Shown here: positions 1 through 10,949 of the stretch, in pieces
Numbering within the stretch: the stretch's first letter is position 1
How the letters are laid out: each line of letters begins with the position of its first letter
Assembly: GCA_007258455.2 (NCBI GenBank)
Contig: VDFB02344204.1
Span: 178,991 to 242,990, forward strand
Reading direction: 5' to 3'
Length of the DNA stretch: 64,000 bases
DNA from: Sequoia sempervirens
Taxonomy: Eukaryota > Streptophyta > Pinopsida > Cupressales > Cupressaceae
Notes under the pieces: model-generated
What the model saw: the letters and a program-made list of their open reading frames with translations, nothing else
Databases searched by the model: none
What the model was told of the DNA's origin: nothing
Translations under genes and position numbers: made by a program

Positions 1-2040
1 GAGGCTTCCACGTGTTGATAAAAAGCTAACTAATAATATAAAACAAGTAATTCAATAATTTTGGCATGATAACTCTAGAGTATCACCCAATGCAAAGGAT
101 GTTTTAAAGTTAAGAATTGGAAATCAAGACCGTACACCACATCCTAAACATTTCTTGGAATCAAGCCAAACAATGTTGTTCAAAAAATTTATTGAAACAC
201 ATCCAAATATTGAAATCTCGCAAAGTACTTTTGAAGGTTTGAAGCCATTTTATTGTATGTCTCTTAAAATTCATAATACTTGTTGCAAATACCATGTGGA
301 GTTTTCAATGTACCATGAACTATTATGCTATATCCGTTCTATTTTGCATACTAATGAAATGTTGCAGGAGTGTGGTGCAATGCATCTTCGAAATCATCAA
401 AGGGACTTAGATCTTTTTATGTTCTAGAGATGATGGTTGTTTTCTATAGAAATGATTGTTTAAATGCAAAGTGCTCACAATGTGGTGAAGCATCAAAGTT
501 TTTTTCAATGTTTTCCATGAGGTTTTGAACATGAATTTGGAAAGAAGCTTGTTGAGAAAAAGAGATATAGAGATAGTCAAATATACTTTGCACAATGGAG
601 GTGAAGGTTCTAGATGAGAGTTGGTTTCAAGAAGCGATGTTGCTGATTTTATTTCAGATTTTAAGGACAATCTCTTCTACAAATATGCAAGGCATAGTCA
701 TAGGTCTCAGTGGTTGGATCAACAATTTAGACTATGTAAGGACTCTTTTCAGATTGGCACTATTATATCAGTGGTTGATTTTGCAGAAAACTACACATTG
801 CAACCACAAAATGAGGTGCAATCTCAGTATTACAATTCCATTCAAATTGCTATATTTGTCCACATAACATTTAGACATGCACATGATAGTACAGAGGAGG
901 ATCGAAAGATAATAAGAGACTATCATTTTTATATGAGTGATGATAGATCTCACTCATCCGAATATGTCCAACATTGTGTTAAGAATTTTTTTGAGTTCTT
1001 GCAGGAGCATAATATAGCAATGGGCCGACATCTCATTTGGTCAGATAACTACACAGGTCAATTCAAGAATGCTCGTATGTTTCATTGGTTGAGTAGAATG
1101 CATGTAGAGAGGGGTGTACCTCATATTTGGAGTTTTTTTGAAGTTGGGCATGGGAAAGGGGAGCACGATGGAGCATGTGCATGTGTAAAAAGAGCTCCAG
1201 TTAAGGAGCAATTGAAGATTTCAGGAGAAAAATTTAGTGATGCACGTTCTATTGTTGATTGGTGTAGTTCAGCATTGTCACAGGGAGGGACACTTGATTC
1301 AACAGTGCGCATATGCTTTTGGTTGGTTGAGGAGGTCACAGTGGAAGGCAGATTAGATTGTCATACAATGAATTCTTCAAAAGATGCATTCATTTTGAAG
1401 CTCGAGATCTGAAACACATGGACCATTTGGACCGCGAGATTTGGCTTGTTTTATCCGAGTTATTGGTCGCGAGTGGGATCAATCGCGAGTCAAGTGAGTG
1501 GGTGGATACATGGATTCCATGATATCTAACTCCATTATCTCCAAACAATATCCATGAAATGACATAATGGAAGGGATTGAGTTGATTCACAGTAGACTTT
1601 GAGATCTACTCACCGGCCCAGGGACATGTTTTCTTTAGGTTATTTGCACCACCCGAGGGAATGAAGAGAGATCGGACTATTAGTTGGCTTGATGTGTCAA
1701 TTAAAGCATAAGCTAACACAACCGATGGAAGATGATGATGGGTTTCATGTATCCTACAGGTTCAGTTGTGGTTGCAGGAACTTGGTTGCGAACATATATG
1801 GTTAGAAAGAATGTCATACCTGCATTTTAAGACTATGAGAAACACAAAACCATTCTCATGTATTCGCACCTTGTTATAGCAACAAATGTTAAGTTGTTCA
1901 AGCATTATGCCAGACCAAAGACAAAACAACTATGGACACTTAGTAATGTTGATCATGAAGCAATATTGGATACTCTTAAGTAAAGAGATGACCCTTCAGG
2001 CACTCTTGAATAGCATTTTCAAGAATGGAAGGTACAATGC
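1..2040 (+). pseudogene. DDE-transposase-like pseudogene (uncharacterised family)
   Basis: The longest open stretch is about 621-1412 (roughly 260 codons). It holds spaced acidic motifs VDFAENY, MSDDRSH, IWSDNYTGQFK and EVGHGKGEHDG, an arrangement I associate with DDE-type nucleases of eukaryotic transposons. An upstream piece at about 155-427 contains NTCCKYHVE, which I read as part of the same protein's N-terminal Cys/His region, and a CSQCG motif follows near 470. These pieces lie in different frames with stops between them, so the gene is broken and runs off the left edge. Downstream, 1390-2040 keeps short coding-like runs (for example HMDHLDREIWLVLSELL) that may be its C-terminal part. 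The exact superfamily is not recognised; the DDE reading is inference from motif layout. Confidence 0.55.
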
Positions 2041-2073
2041 TTAGGTTCATTATGGTTAAGTTCATTATAATTT

Positions 2074-2715
2074 AATATAGATTTGTTAGTCTAACCATCT
2101 TTTCTATTGTGACAATATAGATTTCTCATTTGACAAATTTTTGCGATGTGCAGCGCGATTGATCATGGACTTTCTTTGCTACAATAGCCGGCTTAGATCC
2201 TTTCGGTATCACGAAAAATTCTGATAATATAGATTGGTTATTCTAAGCATTTTTTATAGTTTGCATTACCAATTCATCATCATTCAGGTTGTTTAGATTA
2301 ATATAGATTTGTTAGTCTAACCATTTTTTCTATTGTGATAATATAGATTTCTCATTTGAAAAATTTTGCGATATTTTTGGTATGATTGATCATGGACCTG
2401 CTGCTACAATAGCTAGCTTCGATCCTTTCAGAGAGGTATGCGAAAGATTACATTAATATAGATTGGTTATTCTAAGCATTTTTTATAGTTTGCATTACCA
2501 ATTCATCATCATTCAAGTTATTTAGATTAATATAGGTTTGTTAGTCTAACCATATTTTCTATTATGACTATAGATTTCTCATTTGAAAAATTTTGCGATA
2601 TTTTTGGCACGATTGATCATGGACCTGCTGCAACAATAGCCAGCTTTTATCCTTTCGGAGAGGTATGCGAAAGATTACAATAATATAGATTGGTTATTCT
2701 AAGCATCTTTTCTAT
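2074..2715. repeat. Tandem repeat, period about 226-229 bp, ~2.8 copies
   Basis: Each unit starts with AATATAGRTTTGTTAGTCTAACC, with starts at about 2074, 2300 and 2529. It continues through a conserved GATTGATCATGGAC segment and GATCCTTTCGG, and closes with GATTGGTTATTCTAAGCAT. The third unit stops at about 2715. Copies differ by scattered substitutions and short indels. No open frame is shared by the copies. The array directly follows the transposase-like pseudogene, so it could be subterminal sequence of that element. Confidence 0.85.
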
Positions 2716-3276
2716 TGTATGTAGTTTAACTGCTAGCTTGATGGTTTGTACAAGTGCTTGTCAGTCCAGAACGTGAACATACTACTCTTGTGGAAGACTG
2801 TGCCCTGAATGCCTCCAATAGGAAAATTTTGTAAAATTTCAATTTTGAAATGTGAAACAATGTAAGAAGGCCATAACTATGTATTGAAACAATTCTATAG
2901 TAACTTATTGTAATTAATCGAGCTACAACCGGAGGTTTTCTTCCTGGTTTTTTCCTACCGGTATGCTCGTTTGAACCAGGTTTTGTAATATCTCCTATTT
3001 ATATATAATAAATTACAGTGGCTTGCCACTTTTTCCCAAAAAAATTAAAAAAATGTCATGTGAAGGTCATTTCCAATGTAATTGAGTCTTTGATCTAGCA
3101 AAGTGGAAACAAGGTATTTGGGTGTTCATAATGTTCAAGCTGATTGAGTAAGAGTTTTCTGATGCATGAGTCAGGTGGCTTTAAACAACACAATTACAAT
3201 TAAAGATGACATTGTTATAACCTGCAAAAGCTTGATCCAACCTTTTAGCACTTACAATTACAATTACAACACAATC
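2716..3276 (+). other. Unassigned spacer with a polyA-like 3' end near 3050
   Basis: No gene is seen. The stretch 2940-3055 runs through a TATATATAATAAA polyadenylation-like signal, then TGGCTTGCCAC and an A-rich tail at 3037-3055. That looks like the 3' terminus of a non-LTR retrotransposon or of a processed transcript, but no coding region or target duplication could be attached to it. From 3240 a short partial copy of the next repeat (CCTTTTAGCAC) is present. Confidence 0.3.
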
Positions 3277-4387
3277 TTGCTACCTTTTAGCACTTTTGAC
3301 TCGTAAGGGAAATTATCGGTCCAATGTAGCTCAGAGTGATTCAGAGTATTTGGGTGCAAAAGAGGATCATCCCTAGCGTAAACGTACCCATACAGACGTG
3401 TTGGAACAGTCTGTTTGGTCGTACGAGTTGCGGAATGAAAGTTGCACCACTTTGCAACTTTACACTGCTTGCATCTTGCAACTTTTTCCTCCACTGAAAA
3501 ATCATCACCACAGGAAAACGCCTCTAAGATTGCAAAAACTGAGAGATTTTTTGTAGATGGTCCCAACACGATCCCGTAGCCTCCGACGAAGAGTCTGTAT
3601 GCCCCACGGTCTCCGAGAAATAGCCCTTCAAATATTGCTGCCTTTTAGCACTTTGGACTCTTAAGGGAAATCGCCAGTCCAATGTAGCTCAGAGTGATTC
3701 AGCGTATTTAGGTGCAAAAGAGAACCATCCCTAGCATAAACGTACCCATACGGAGGTGTTGGAGCAGTCCGTTTGGTCGTACGAGTTGCGGAATGAAAGT
3801 TGCACCACTTTGCAACTTTACACTGTTTGCATCTGACAACTTTCCCTCCACTGAAAAGTCATCACTACAGGAAAACGCCTCCGAGATAGCAAAAACCGAG
3901 AGAGGTTTTTGTAGATAGTCCCAACACGATCCCGTAGCCTCCGACGGAGTCTGTATGCCCCACTGTCTCCGAGAAATAGCCCTTCAAATATTGCTACATT
4001 TTAGCACTTTGGACTCTCAAGGGAAATCGCCGGTCCAAAGTAGCTCGGAGTGATTCGGCGTATTTGGGTGCAAAAGAGGACCATCCCTAGCGTAAACGTA
4101 CCCATACAGACGTGTTGGAAGAGTCTGTTTGGTCGTACAAAATGCGGAATGAAAGTTGCACCACTTTGCAACTTTACACTACTTGCATCTGGCAACTTTT
4201 CCCTCCACTGAAAATTCATCACCACAGGAAAACACCTCCGAAATAGCAAAAATCGAGAGAGGTTTTTGTAGATGGTCTCAACACGATCCCGTAGCCTCCG
4301 ACGGAGAGTCTGTATGCCCCATGGTCTCCGAAATAATAGCCCTTCAAATATTGCTACATTTTAGCACTTTGGACTCTTAAGGGAAAC
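3277..4387. repeat. Satellite-like tandem array, period about 358 bp, 3 copies plus a partial
   Basis: Units start with TTGCTRCCTTTTAGCACTTT at about 3277, 3635, 3991 and 4351; the last is cut off after about 37 bp. Inside each unit CCCTAGCGTAAACGTACCC, GGTCGTAC, GTTGCACCACTTTGCAAC and GATCCCGTAGCCTCCGACG are conserved. Copies look about 90-95% alike by eye. The unit is richer in GC and CpG than its surroundings. Short open frames inside are not conserved between copies and are not genes. Confidence 0.9.
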
Positions 4388-4635
4388 TAGTGGGCAACAA
4401 AGTTAACTTCTTCACAAACTTGGTTTGAAGTAATTTCATTCTTTTTTGTGCATTTGAGAGACATTTTGACTGGAGGTCGGTCTATGAGCCCTGTTCTATG
4501 ATATTACAAAAAGGTATTGTGGACCTATATTAAGCTACCACTCTCAATATCATACAAATTGAACCCTGGCATCAATAGACTCTGTATATCAAGCTACCAC
4601 AATTTTGTTGATGTTAGCAGCTTCGTCGATCTCTT
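4388..4635. other. Spacer, nothing recognised
   Basis: AT-rich sequence between the 358-bp array and the following motif array. The phrase 'aagctaccac' occurs twice (about 4533 and 4593). No open frame, RNA gene or element end is supported. Confidence 0.4.
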
Positions 4636-5170
4636 CTAGCCGTTCCAGCACATGACAGAGCTTGGAAAAGAGAGAAGGAAGTCTGCTAGCAAAGAGGAGA
4701 GTAGAGTCTGCTTCAAGAGTAAAACATGGCACTTGCTAAGACTAAGCCCGCCCAACCATACAAAAGTGGCATACAATATAGCCAAGTCCGCTCCAAGGAA
4801 ATAATCAATGGCTTGGTATAAAGCAAAGTCCGCTAGCAATACATAAAGGAAAGTTCGCCCTTGTTTCTTGGCACAAACACTCAGCAAAGCCCGCCCATGT
4901 TAAGAAAGGGATGTGTCAAACATGATTGAAGTCCGCCACATGTCTTGGCCATGAAACTTGACAAGGTCCGCGCTTACCAAAGAGTGACATGGCATAAAAG
5001 ATGGAATCTTGCCAAATCCGCTTCAAGAGGATAATGAGTGTCTGCACTTAGAAGAATATGAACATGGAAAGTGAATGAGTGAAGTCCGCTCAACATGTTA
5101 AGTCTGAAATGGCAAGAGAAAAGAGGAAGTCTGCCAGCCTTAAAGTGAAATTGAGCTCGCCCCTCATTTG
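4636..5170. repeat. Irregular array of a short AAGTCCGC-type motif
   Basis: About fourteen variants of an 8-base core, (A/G)AGTCYGC with YGCC and CCCGCC forms, recur every 25-50 bases. Examples are gaagtctgct, caagtccgct, aaagtccgct, taagcccgcc, gaagtccgcc and caaatccgct. Many are preceded by 'catgGcA' or 'ttgGcA'. The spacers are not alike, so this is not a simple tandem repeat. The layout resembles the GTCTTGGYGAA array inside the copia LTRs at 36600-37260, so it may be part of a decayed LTR, but no LTR ends were found. Confidence 0.55.
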
Positions 5171-5974
5171 TAAAGGGTGGAGACAGTGTATAGAATTGTT
5201 GTGATAGACTATTTCTGATAATAAAAGCTCTTATGCATGATTTGATTTGAACCACTTTTATTGTCAAATAGTGTGCATGGTTGCATAACTTCTTCCACCA
5301 TAGATTGGAGATAGATTAGAATTAGATTACACTTGGAATAAAATTTTCTTTGAAAGTTTGTTAGATGAATGCAAGATTTGATAAGCATTGATTTATGGTG
5401 GAACTTTTGCTCATACTTTCTTTGAACGGATGATTTTCATTCAATGCGTAAAGTTAGCCTGAGCTTACTCTGTGGATTCTTAACTTCTGTCTGGATAAAT
5501 ATTGTTTGATTGGAAGGTAGTTATTCATGATATGAAAACCATAAGCACATTTCCTTGAAGATTGCAATGGCTTTGCATAGTTGGCGCGATTCCTGCGTGG
5601 CGAAACAAAGTTTGGTTTCGTTTCACCAAGTCAATACCGTCTCTTGAATTCTTAGGAAGTAGATTAGAACTTCTGATCCCTTGTCTCCTTTTTCAATTTG
5701 TTTGATCTGCAACCCAAATAAAAGAGCTTCATTGTCCAAACCTTCATTGTGAATTGAAAAAATCCAGCGTAACTCCCCTTGTGACTACTAGCAAATCACA
5801 ACGCCCATTGAGCTTACCACACATCAAGACCTGACATAAGAAACCTTGGAATCGCCATATGATCTTCTCGCAATCTTAGCATACGAGGTGGTTTTTCAAG
5901 AGAGGATAGGGTGTCTCTGGGCATTTTTATTCTGATGTACGAGTGTGTCATAAAACACGCATCAACAGGTTAAA
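5171..5974. other. Spacer, possible LTR/leader remnant
   Basis: No gene is seen. A short stretch near 5165-5270 (ending TAATAAAAGCTC) looks like an LTR polyadenylation region. The sequence ends at 5960-5975 with ACACGCATCAACAGG, immediately before a copia gag begins in mid-protein. Nothing else could be assigned. Confidence 0.3.
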
Positions 5975-6840
5975 GATAAGGATTTGACAATGCTTGCCCT
6001 CGATGGTTTTCCATTGTCTTGGGAGTCCTATATTCAAGGAATTAGTGCAAGTTCCAAACTCCCGAAGTTTGATCATTTGAGGGCCAATTTCATTCATTAT
6101 GCATCAAGATTGATGGTTAGAGGTGTTGGCCAAAATTCTACTAATGAAGAGATTCATGTTCTTGCCGCCCAACCTTCGAAGAAGAAAGGAAGAAGTGGAA
6201 AGAAGGGATTCTTCAAGAGGAATCGAGACAAAGGAAATGATGGTGCTCCCCCTTCCAAGAAGAAGCGAGACTTGTCCAAGATTCAATGCTTTAGGTGTGA
6301 TAAGTTTGGTCTCTTTTCCAAACATTGTTCAGATAGACCTAAGCATCAATCCTCTGTTGCAGATGTAGATGGTGTTTCTCCATAGAAGAATGAATATTTG
6401 TTTTGCTTAGCATTGTCAAGCAATGTACCCACTGACACCAACACTTGGCTGATCGACAGTGGTTTTCTCAGAAAGAGAGTTGATTATGAAGAAATATTTG
6501 CTCTTGTTGCTCGTTACACTTCTGTCAGAACTATCATTGCCTTTGCTGCATCAAGAGGATGGAAGATTCATCATATGGACGTGAAGACAACTTTTCTCAA
6601 TGGCGTGATTGAGGAAGAAGTTTACGTCAAGCAACCTGATGATTTTGAAGTTCATGGGAAGGAGTCACATGTGTGTAAGCTAAAGAAGGCATTGTATGGT
6701 CTTAAGCAGGCTCCTCGTGCATGGTACGAAAGGATTGATCGGTACTTGTCTAGTTTGGGCTTCTTGAAGAATGATGCTGATTCAAATCTCTACTTCAAGG
6801 TAATCAATGGTGATGCATTAATATTGGTACTAATTCATGC
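5975..6840 (+). pseudogene. Ty1/copia gag-pol fragment with a large internal deletion
   Basis: The first part (about 5975-6384) is the C-terminal half of a copia Gag: a conserved LTMLALDGFPLSWESYIQG block, a Lys-rich tail and a zinc knuckle. The knuckle reads CFRCDKFGLFSKHC, so the expected CX2CX4HX4C histidine is leucine (CTC where CAC is expected). After a stop at 6382-6384, the protease start NTWLIDSG is joined directly to reverse transcriptase sequence (VDYEEIFALVARYTSVR, HHMDVKTTFLNG, LYGLKQAPRAWYERID). The rest of the protease and all of integrase are missing. RT stops before its YVDD motif, at a TA microsatellite. No LTR is attached on either side, so this is a dead, truncated copy. 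Confidence 0.85.
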
Positions 6841-6851
6841 TTCTAGGCTGC

Positions 6852-6879
<28 letters not shown>
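6852..6879. repeat. (TA)n microsatellite
   Basis: About 14 uninterrupted AT units. It lies exactly where the copia reverse transcriptase homology stops, so expansion or breakage here may mark the truncation point. Confidence 0.95.
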
Positions 6880-6883
<4 letters not shown>

Positions 6884-6956
6884 TACATGTTTTTCCATTG
6901 TTACATTTCACACCGCAAGTAAATGGTTGCATAGTGTGGAATGAGGGGCAACGGCT

Positions 6957-7251
6957 GTAATTGAAATCTTTTCATCTATCACATCTAGTTGTTACTTATG
7001 CAATGTGAAGTAATGCTTTGAGTTTTAAAGATGTGCAATGCAATGTAATCAATAATATGAATAAATTTTTAATTATTAGTTATGTAATGTGAAGTAATTG
7101 CATAACTGCTTAGGTTGACTTTGTAAAAACTATATTGTAATTGAAATTTTTTCATCTATCAAAGATCTAGTTGTTACTTATGCAATGTGAAGTAATGCTT
7201 TGAGTTTGAAAGATGTGCAATGCAATGTAATCAACAATATGAATAAATTAC
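6957..7251. repeat. Two direct copies of a ~115-bp AT-rich unit, offset 180 bp
   Basis: The block from GTAATTGAAATYTTTTCATC to AATATGAATAAAT occurs at about 6957-7070 and again at 7137-7251 with few differences. The intervening 7071-7136 contains a partial echo (ATGTAATGTGAAGTAAT). No coding potential is visible. Confidence 0.85.
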
Positions 7252-7512
7252 ATAATATAACCATTCTTTTTATGCTATTGTACATCAAAATATTTAACCA
7301 TTGCTCACTTGATTAAATTTCAAAGAGTTTAATTATGCACATGAGGAGGCAATTAAATTTGATTGTCAACTTCTATATATCAAATTATCCAATAATCAAG
7401 TGTATGTCCATATACAAAAATGGCATCAACGCCAACTCAAACAAAATTTTACAATGTGGCATATGCCATCTCGGTATCTATTCAATATTTACATGCCAAA
7501 ATGTCTCTCATC
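7252..7512. other. Spacer, nothing recognised
   Basis: AT-rich sequence between the duplicated unit and the 3' end of the minus-strand gene model. A short plus-strand open frame (7335-7625) overlaps the last exon of that model, has no recognisable domain and is not called. Confidence 0.4.
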
Positions 7513-9492
7513 CTAAATTACTGGTGGATCATCAAAATGGAGCCTCTTTGGAGCGCTCGTTGCCTCTGAAGAGTAGTTGCACAAGAAAAAGTCAAACCAC
7601 AATTGAGATTAGTTATATTATATAATTTAAAATTGAATAATTAACATCAAAATCAATATACATTAAATTATAATTGAACTCTAAAATTGTAATCTTGATT
7701 ACCTGAAATATTCATCTTTTCAAAGGGTCAGGAGTCCTAGAATATGCCCCTCTCAAAGAACCGACCAAACCATATTTTGTAATTTCAATCTATATAGGTG
7801 AACAAAAACATAAAAGTGATCCAAGTTACCATACAATTGTCAGTAATAGGAACATATAAATACCAAACACAAAATAAAATGAACACATACTTCTTTAGGT
7901 TGATCTTTTTCTTTATCTCCTTTAGGTGTTTCGACACCTTCTCCTTGAGGTGCTTCAACACCTACTCCTTCAAGTGTTCCAATACGTACTACTTCGGGTG
8001 TTGTGGCACTTGTCAACAAGGACGTATAGCTCATAATTCCCTGGACATAAAAATGACAAGTACATATGAAACTACCAATCTATGTCGATGTATGTATAAT
8101 CAATATAAGATCTTAAAATTCTTAATTCAATCAAATTTGAGTTCAATTACCTTCCCCTTATCCAACATTGCACTTCCATAATCTAGAAGGCTACGCACCT
8201 CGCCGCACTAGGTATTTCCTACAAGAGGAAAATAAGATAAACATATAAGTTATTATATAATTTCATTAATGACAATTCAAATGACAAGAAAGTATATAAT
8301 AAATAAATGTAAATGAGTGAGTGCAAAAATATATACTGTGCATGTCGAGGCCAAATGAAATGGCCCTTAGAGTATTATCCGTCACTTGTGTCAGCTCCTC
8401 CTCAGACATCAACTGTTAAATAGACCATGTAAATAAATATTAGTACATTATACTATCTCTTCTTAATATTCATTTAAAAATAAATGCAAGTTATGAATTC
8501 ACAACTTAAATTTTACTTGTTACTATTCCAATGTCCCCCTCTCTAGTAGGAGAGGACTCTGTACGATGTGCTCCACTCTCCTGTGTCTGATCTATAATGT
8601 CCACATCATGGAAGTCATAATCGAAAGTGTCCAAGGGATGCTCGACAGGCTGTACAAGAGGACCCAAGCATATCTGGCGGCACATGGAGCAAGTATGTGG
8701 TACACAAATATGTGCACTTGACGAGAATGACGTAGTAGCACTCGAGCCATCACTAACATCACCAGAATGTGGTTGAGCTACTATAGAAGCATGGAAAACC
8801 AAAAGACCACTCAAAGAGTGAATAGTGTGGATAGTCTGTATGGCCGCATCCTACATAATATTTGGATGGTATACTGAAGGTGGAGGAGGAAGGGGAACAT
8901 ATGGGCAGGGTATTACTCTAACTGTCCCTAGTCTATCCTAGGGCATACCTCCACCAACGCCTTGGAAGGGTTTAATGTCAAAGTAATTGACATGATGCCC
9001 TAACACAAACTCAGCATATAATTTTTTTATAAAGTAAAATGGTATATCACAATTGTTGTTCGGTGGTTTCAAAAAAACCATACACCAACGATCCCAAAAG
9101 TTTTCTACAATGTCTCTATGAGTGCACCATTTTATAGAAAGTTTTGGTTTATTAACATTAACCGGCAAACCAATGTGGGGGTTAACAAATAAAGAGGTTA
9201 TTTGGGCTTTGGTTATTCCAAGATCTTTCACATCATCATAAGACAATCCACATGCATAATATTCTTTCATGTCTTCTCGCCATGAATGAAAGGCATTATG
9301 TTGCGAGGAGAGCGTTTCTATTGTTTTAATTATTTCTTTCATTGTGTTTGACATCTCAAATAATCGAGGGACTCTCGTATAAACTTCAGAAATGCCCCTT
9401 AATTGTAATTTTTTACAAATTAATTCTTTAATTGATGGTTGTGGAGGTGGAGGAGCGTTTGACATTTGTGCATTTTCATTGTCAGCAGCCAT
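7513..9492 (-). pseudogene. Six-exon gene of unknown family, disabled by four in-frame stops
   Basis: Read on the minus strand, exons can be placed at 9492-8524, 8412-8337, 8218-8151, 8040-7891, 7789-7703 and about 7565-7513. Each has AG acceptors and GT donors (for example AAG|GTAATT, GAA|GTATGTG, CAG|GTAATC), and codon phase is kept across exons 1-5. The model has about 465 codons. It starts at an ATG followed by a Pro-rich stretch (APPPPQPS) and a helical region. A Cys cluster CVPHTCSMCRQIC lies in the middle, and an acidic repeat (GVGVEAPQGEGVETPKG) in exon 4. Four stops interrupt the frame: TAG at 8940-8938 and 8853-8851, TAG in exon 3 and TGA in exon 5. Every one is a single C-to-T change from CAG or CGA. 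The last exon has two possible acceptors, giving different C-termini. I do not recognise the family; it could be a transposon accessory gene or a decayed host gene. Confidence 0.55.
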
Positions 9493-9544
9493 AATGCCTG
9501 ATTAAAATTAAAAACAAATTAATCTAATTAAAATTAGACAATAT

Positions 9545-9795
9545 AAATGAAAATATTATAAACATACCCTAGTTTTTTTTAAAAATCCAACAAAAACCCT
9601 AGTTTTTAACAAAAATCTATAAAATTCTCTAATTTTTAATCCAAGTACATAAAAAACACTATTTTTAAATCAAAATCCATTACAAACATTCAATTTTCAT
9701 CAAAATCCATACTAAACTCAATTTTTTCATAAAAAATCTATCAAAAACCCTATTTTGAAAAAAATCTATTAAAAAATTAACTAAAATTACACAAA
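9545..9795. repeat. Degenerate A-rich short tandem repeat (aaaaccctagttttta type)
   Basis: Variants of AAAACCCTAGTTTTTAACAAAAATCYAT recur roughly every 30-35 bases, becoming less exact to the right. It lies just upstream of the start codon of the minus-strand gene, so it is either its promoter/5' leader or an unrelated low-complexity tract. Confidence 0.6.
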
Positions 9796-9863
9796 TCTAA
9801 TTGAAAATTTGATTAGAGCAAAGAAAAACCAAGAATCTAACCTTTTGAAGATGGATTTGCGCG

Positions 9864-10002
9864 AAATCGGATATCTGATTTGCGGAATGAAGTTTTCACT
9901 ATGCGCGCAGTTAAACAAATGTGAAATGAGTTTTAATCAGGCTGAAATGAAATATATATGTGTGTCGCAAATCGGATATCTGATTTGGATCAGATATCCG
10001 AT
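9864..10002. repeat. Palindromic GATATC-containing repeat, two direct copies and one inverted
   Basis: The 18-mer AAATCGGATATCTGATTT is present exactly at 9864-9881 and 9969-9986. The second copy is followed at once by its inverse, so 9971-9983 and 9990-10002 form perfect 13-bp arms around a 6-base loop. It stands about 370-500 bp upstream of the minus-strand gene start. It could be a terminal or subterminal inverted repeat of a DNA transposon, or a binding-site cluster. Confidence 0.75.
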
Positions 10003-10944
10003 ATGGAAAGCTAGGTTTGGGCTTTGCTTCAGTAGTGTGTACTGACACCCAAGCCACATAAAGTCAACTCGGTATTTTTGTGTTTTTGAGTCAATGAAAC
10101 ACGTAATTTTTTCTCCATTGCCACTTTTTGGCATACCATGATCCTGCACATAACCTGTATATATATGTATATATATGTATATATCATATACACTTATTCA
10201 ATAATGATGCTTGTAGCAATTATTGAGTCTTATGAATAATTGTAATGCTTAATATAAGTATGGACAATAGATTACTATTTGTTTGATATACTGACGATAT
10301 CTTCTAAATGTTAAGAACTGATCAAATCTTGGGGTGATCATCACTGCATCCAAGGTAGAAGACGGTTTGGCTCAGGGAAAACACATCTGAAAAAGTTCCA
10401 GTTAGCACGTCATTCAAAGGTAAGCACCCTTACCAACAGGTTAAGCATTGAGGGATCATGGAATCAATACAAATTACTATGGCAGTGAGATACTGTAAGT
10501 TCACTAACCCCATATCTTATTAAATATCAGTCAATGTTTTAATATGAGATGTTTTGTGAGTTCCATAGGAAAAGTAAATGCTATTATGACTTCACTATTA
10601 CCTTGAAGAATAGTCTTGGGACCCCAATTCCCTTTCGCTAACAGTCGATGAGGATAGGGAGTGTGTGGAAGGGAAAGCTGGGTAAATCCATCCAATGTTG
10701 GACGGAGCCGAAGACAGGCAACCAACCTTGAGAGTGTCCAACTCGAGATGGTGCACGCACCCTTGGCACAATAAATCTACCATCCCACGAGGTTAGGAAG
10801 AGGAATGAGGCGAAGATCTATTATGATCAAGAGTAATATCAGATCATGTTAGTTATGCACTAGTTGATAATAATGCATTTCATTTATCTTATTCCATCAA
10901 TCTTTCATGGCTCTTTATCAAACAATCTTTAAAAATCAAAATTT
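10003..10944. other. Spacer, nothing recognised
   Basis: Contains a short TATATATGTA tract at 10158-10185 and several short minus-strand open frames around 10530-10780 with no recognisable domain. The segment from 10300 to 10830 is less AT-rich than its flanks, but no gene or element end could be supported. Confidence 0.35.
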
Positions 10945-10949
10945 TAATT

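Noticed and set aside
3264..4380. Short frames on both strands inside the 358-bp repeats
   Set aside because: Not conserved between copies, and they lie fully within the satellite-like units.
10531..10783. Two overlapping minus-strand frames of about 60 codons
   Set aside because: No recognisable domain, overlap each other, and no splice or start context.
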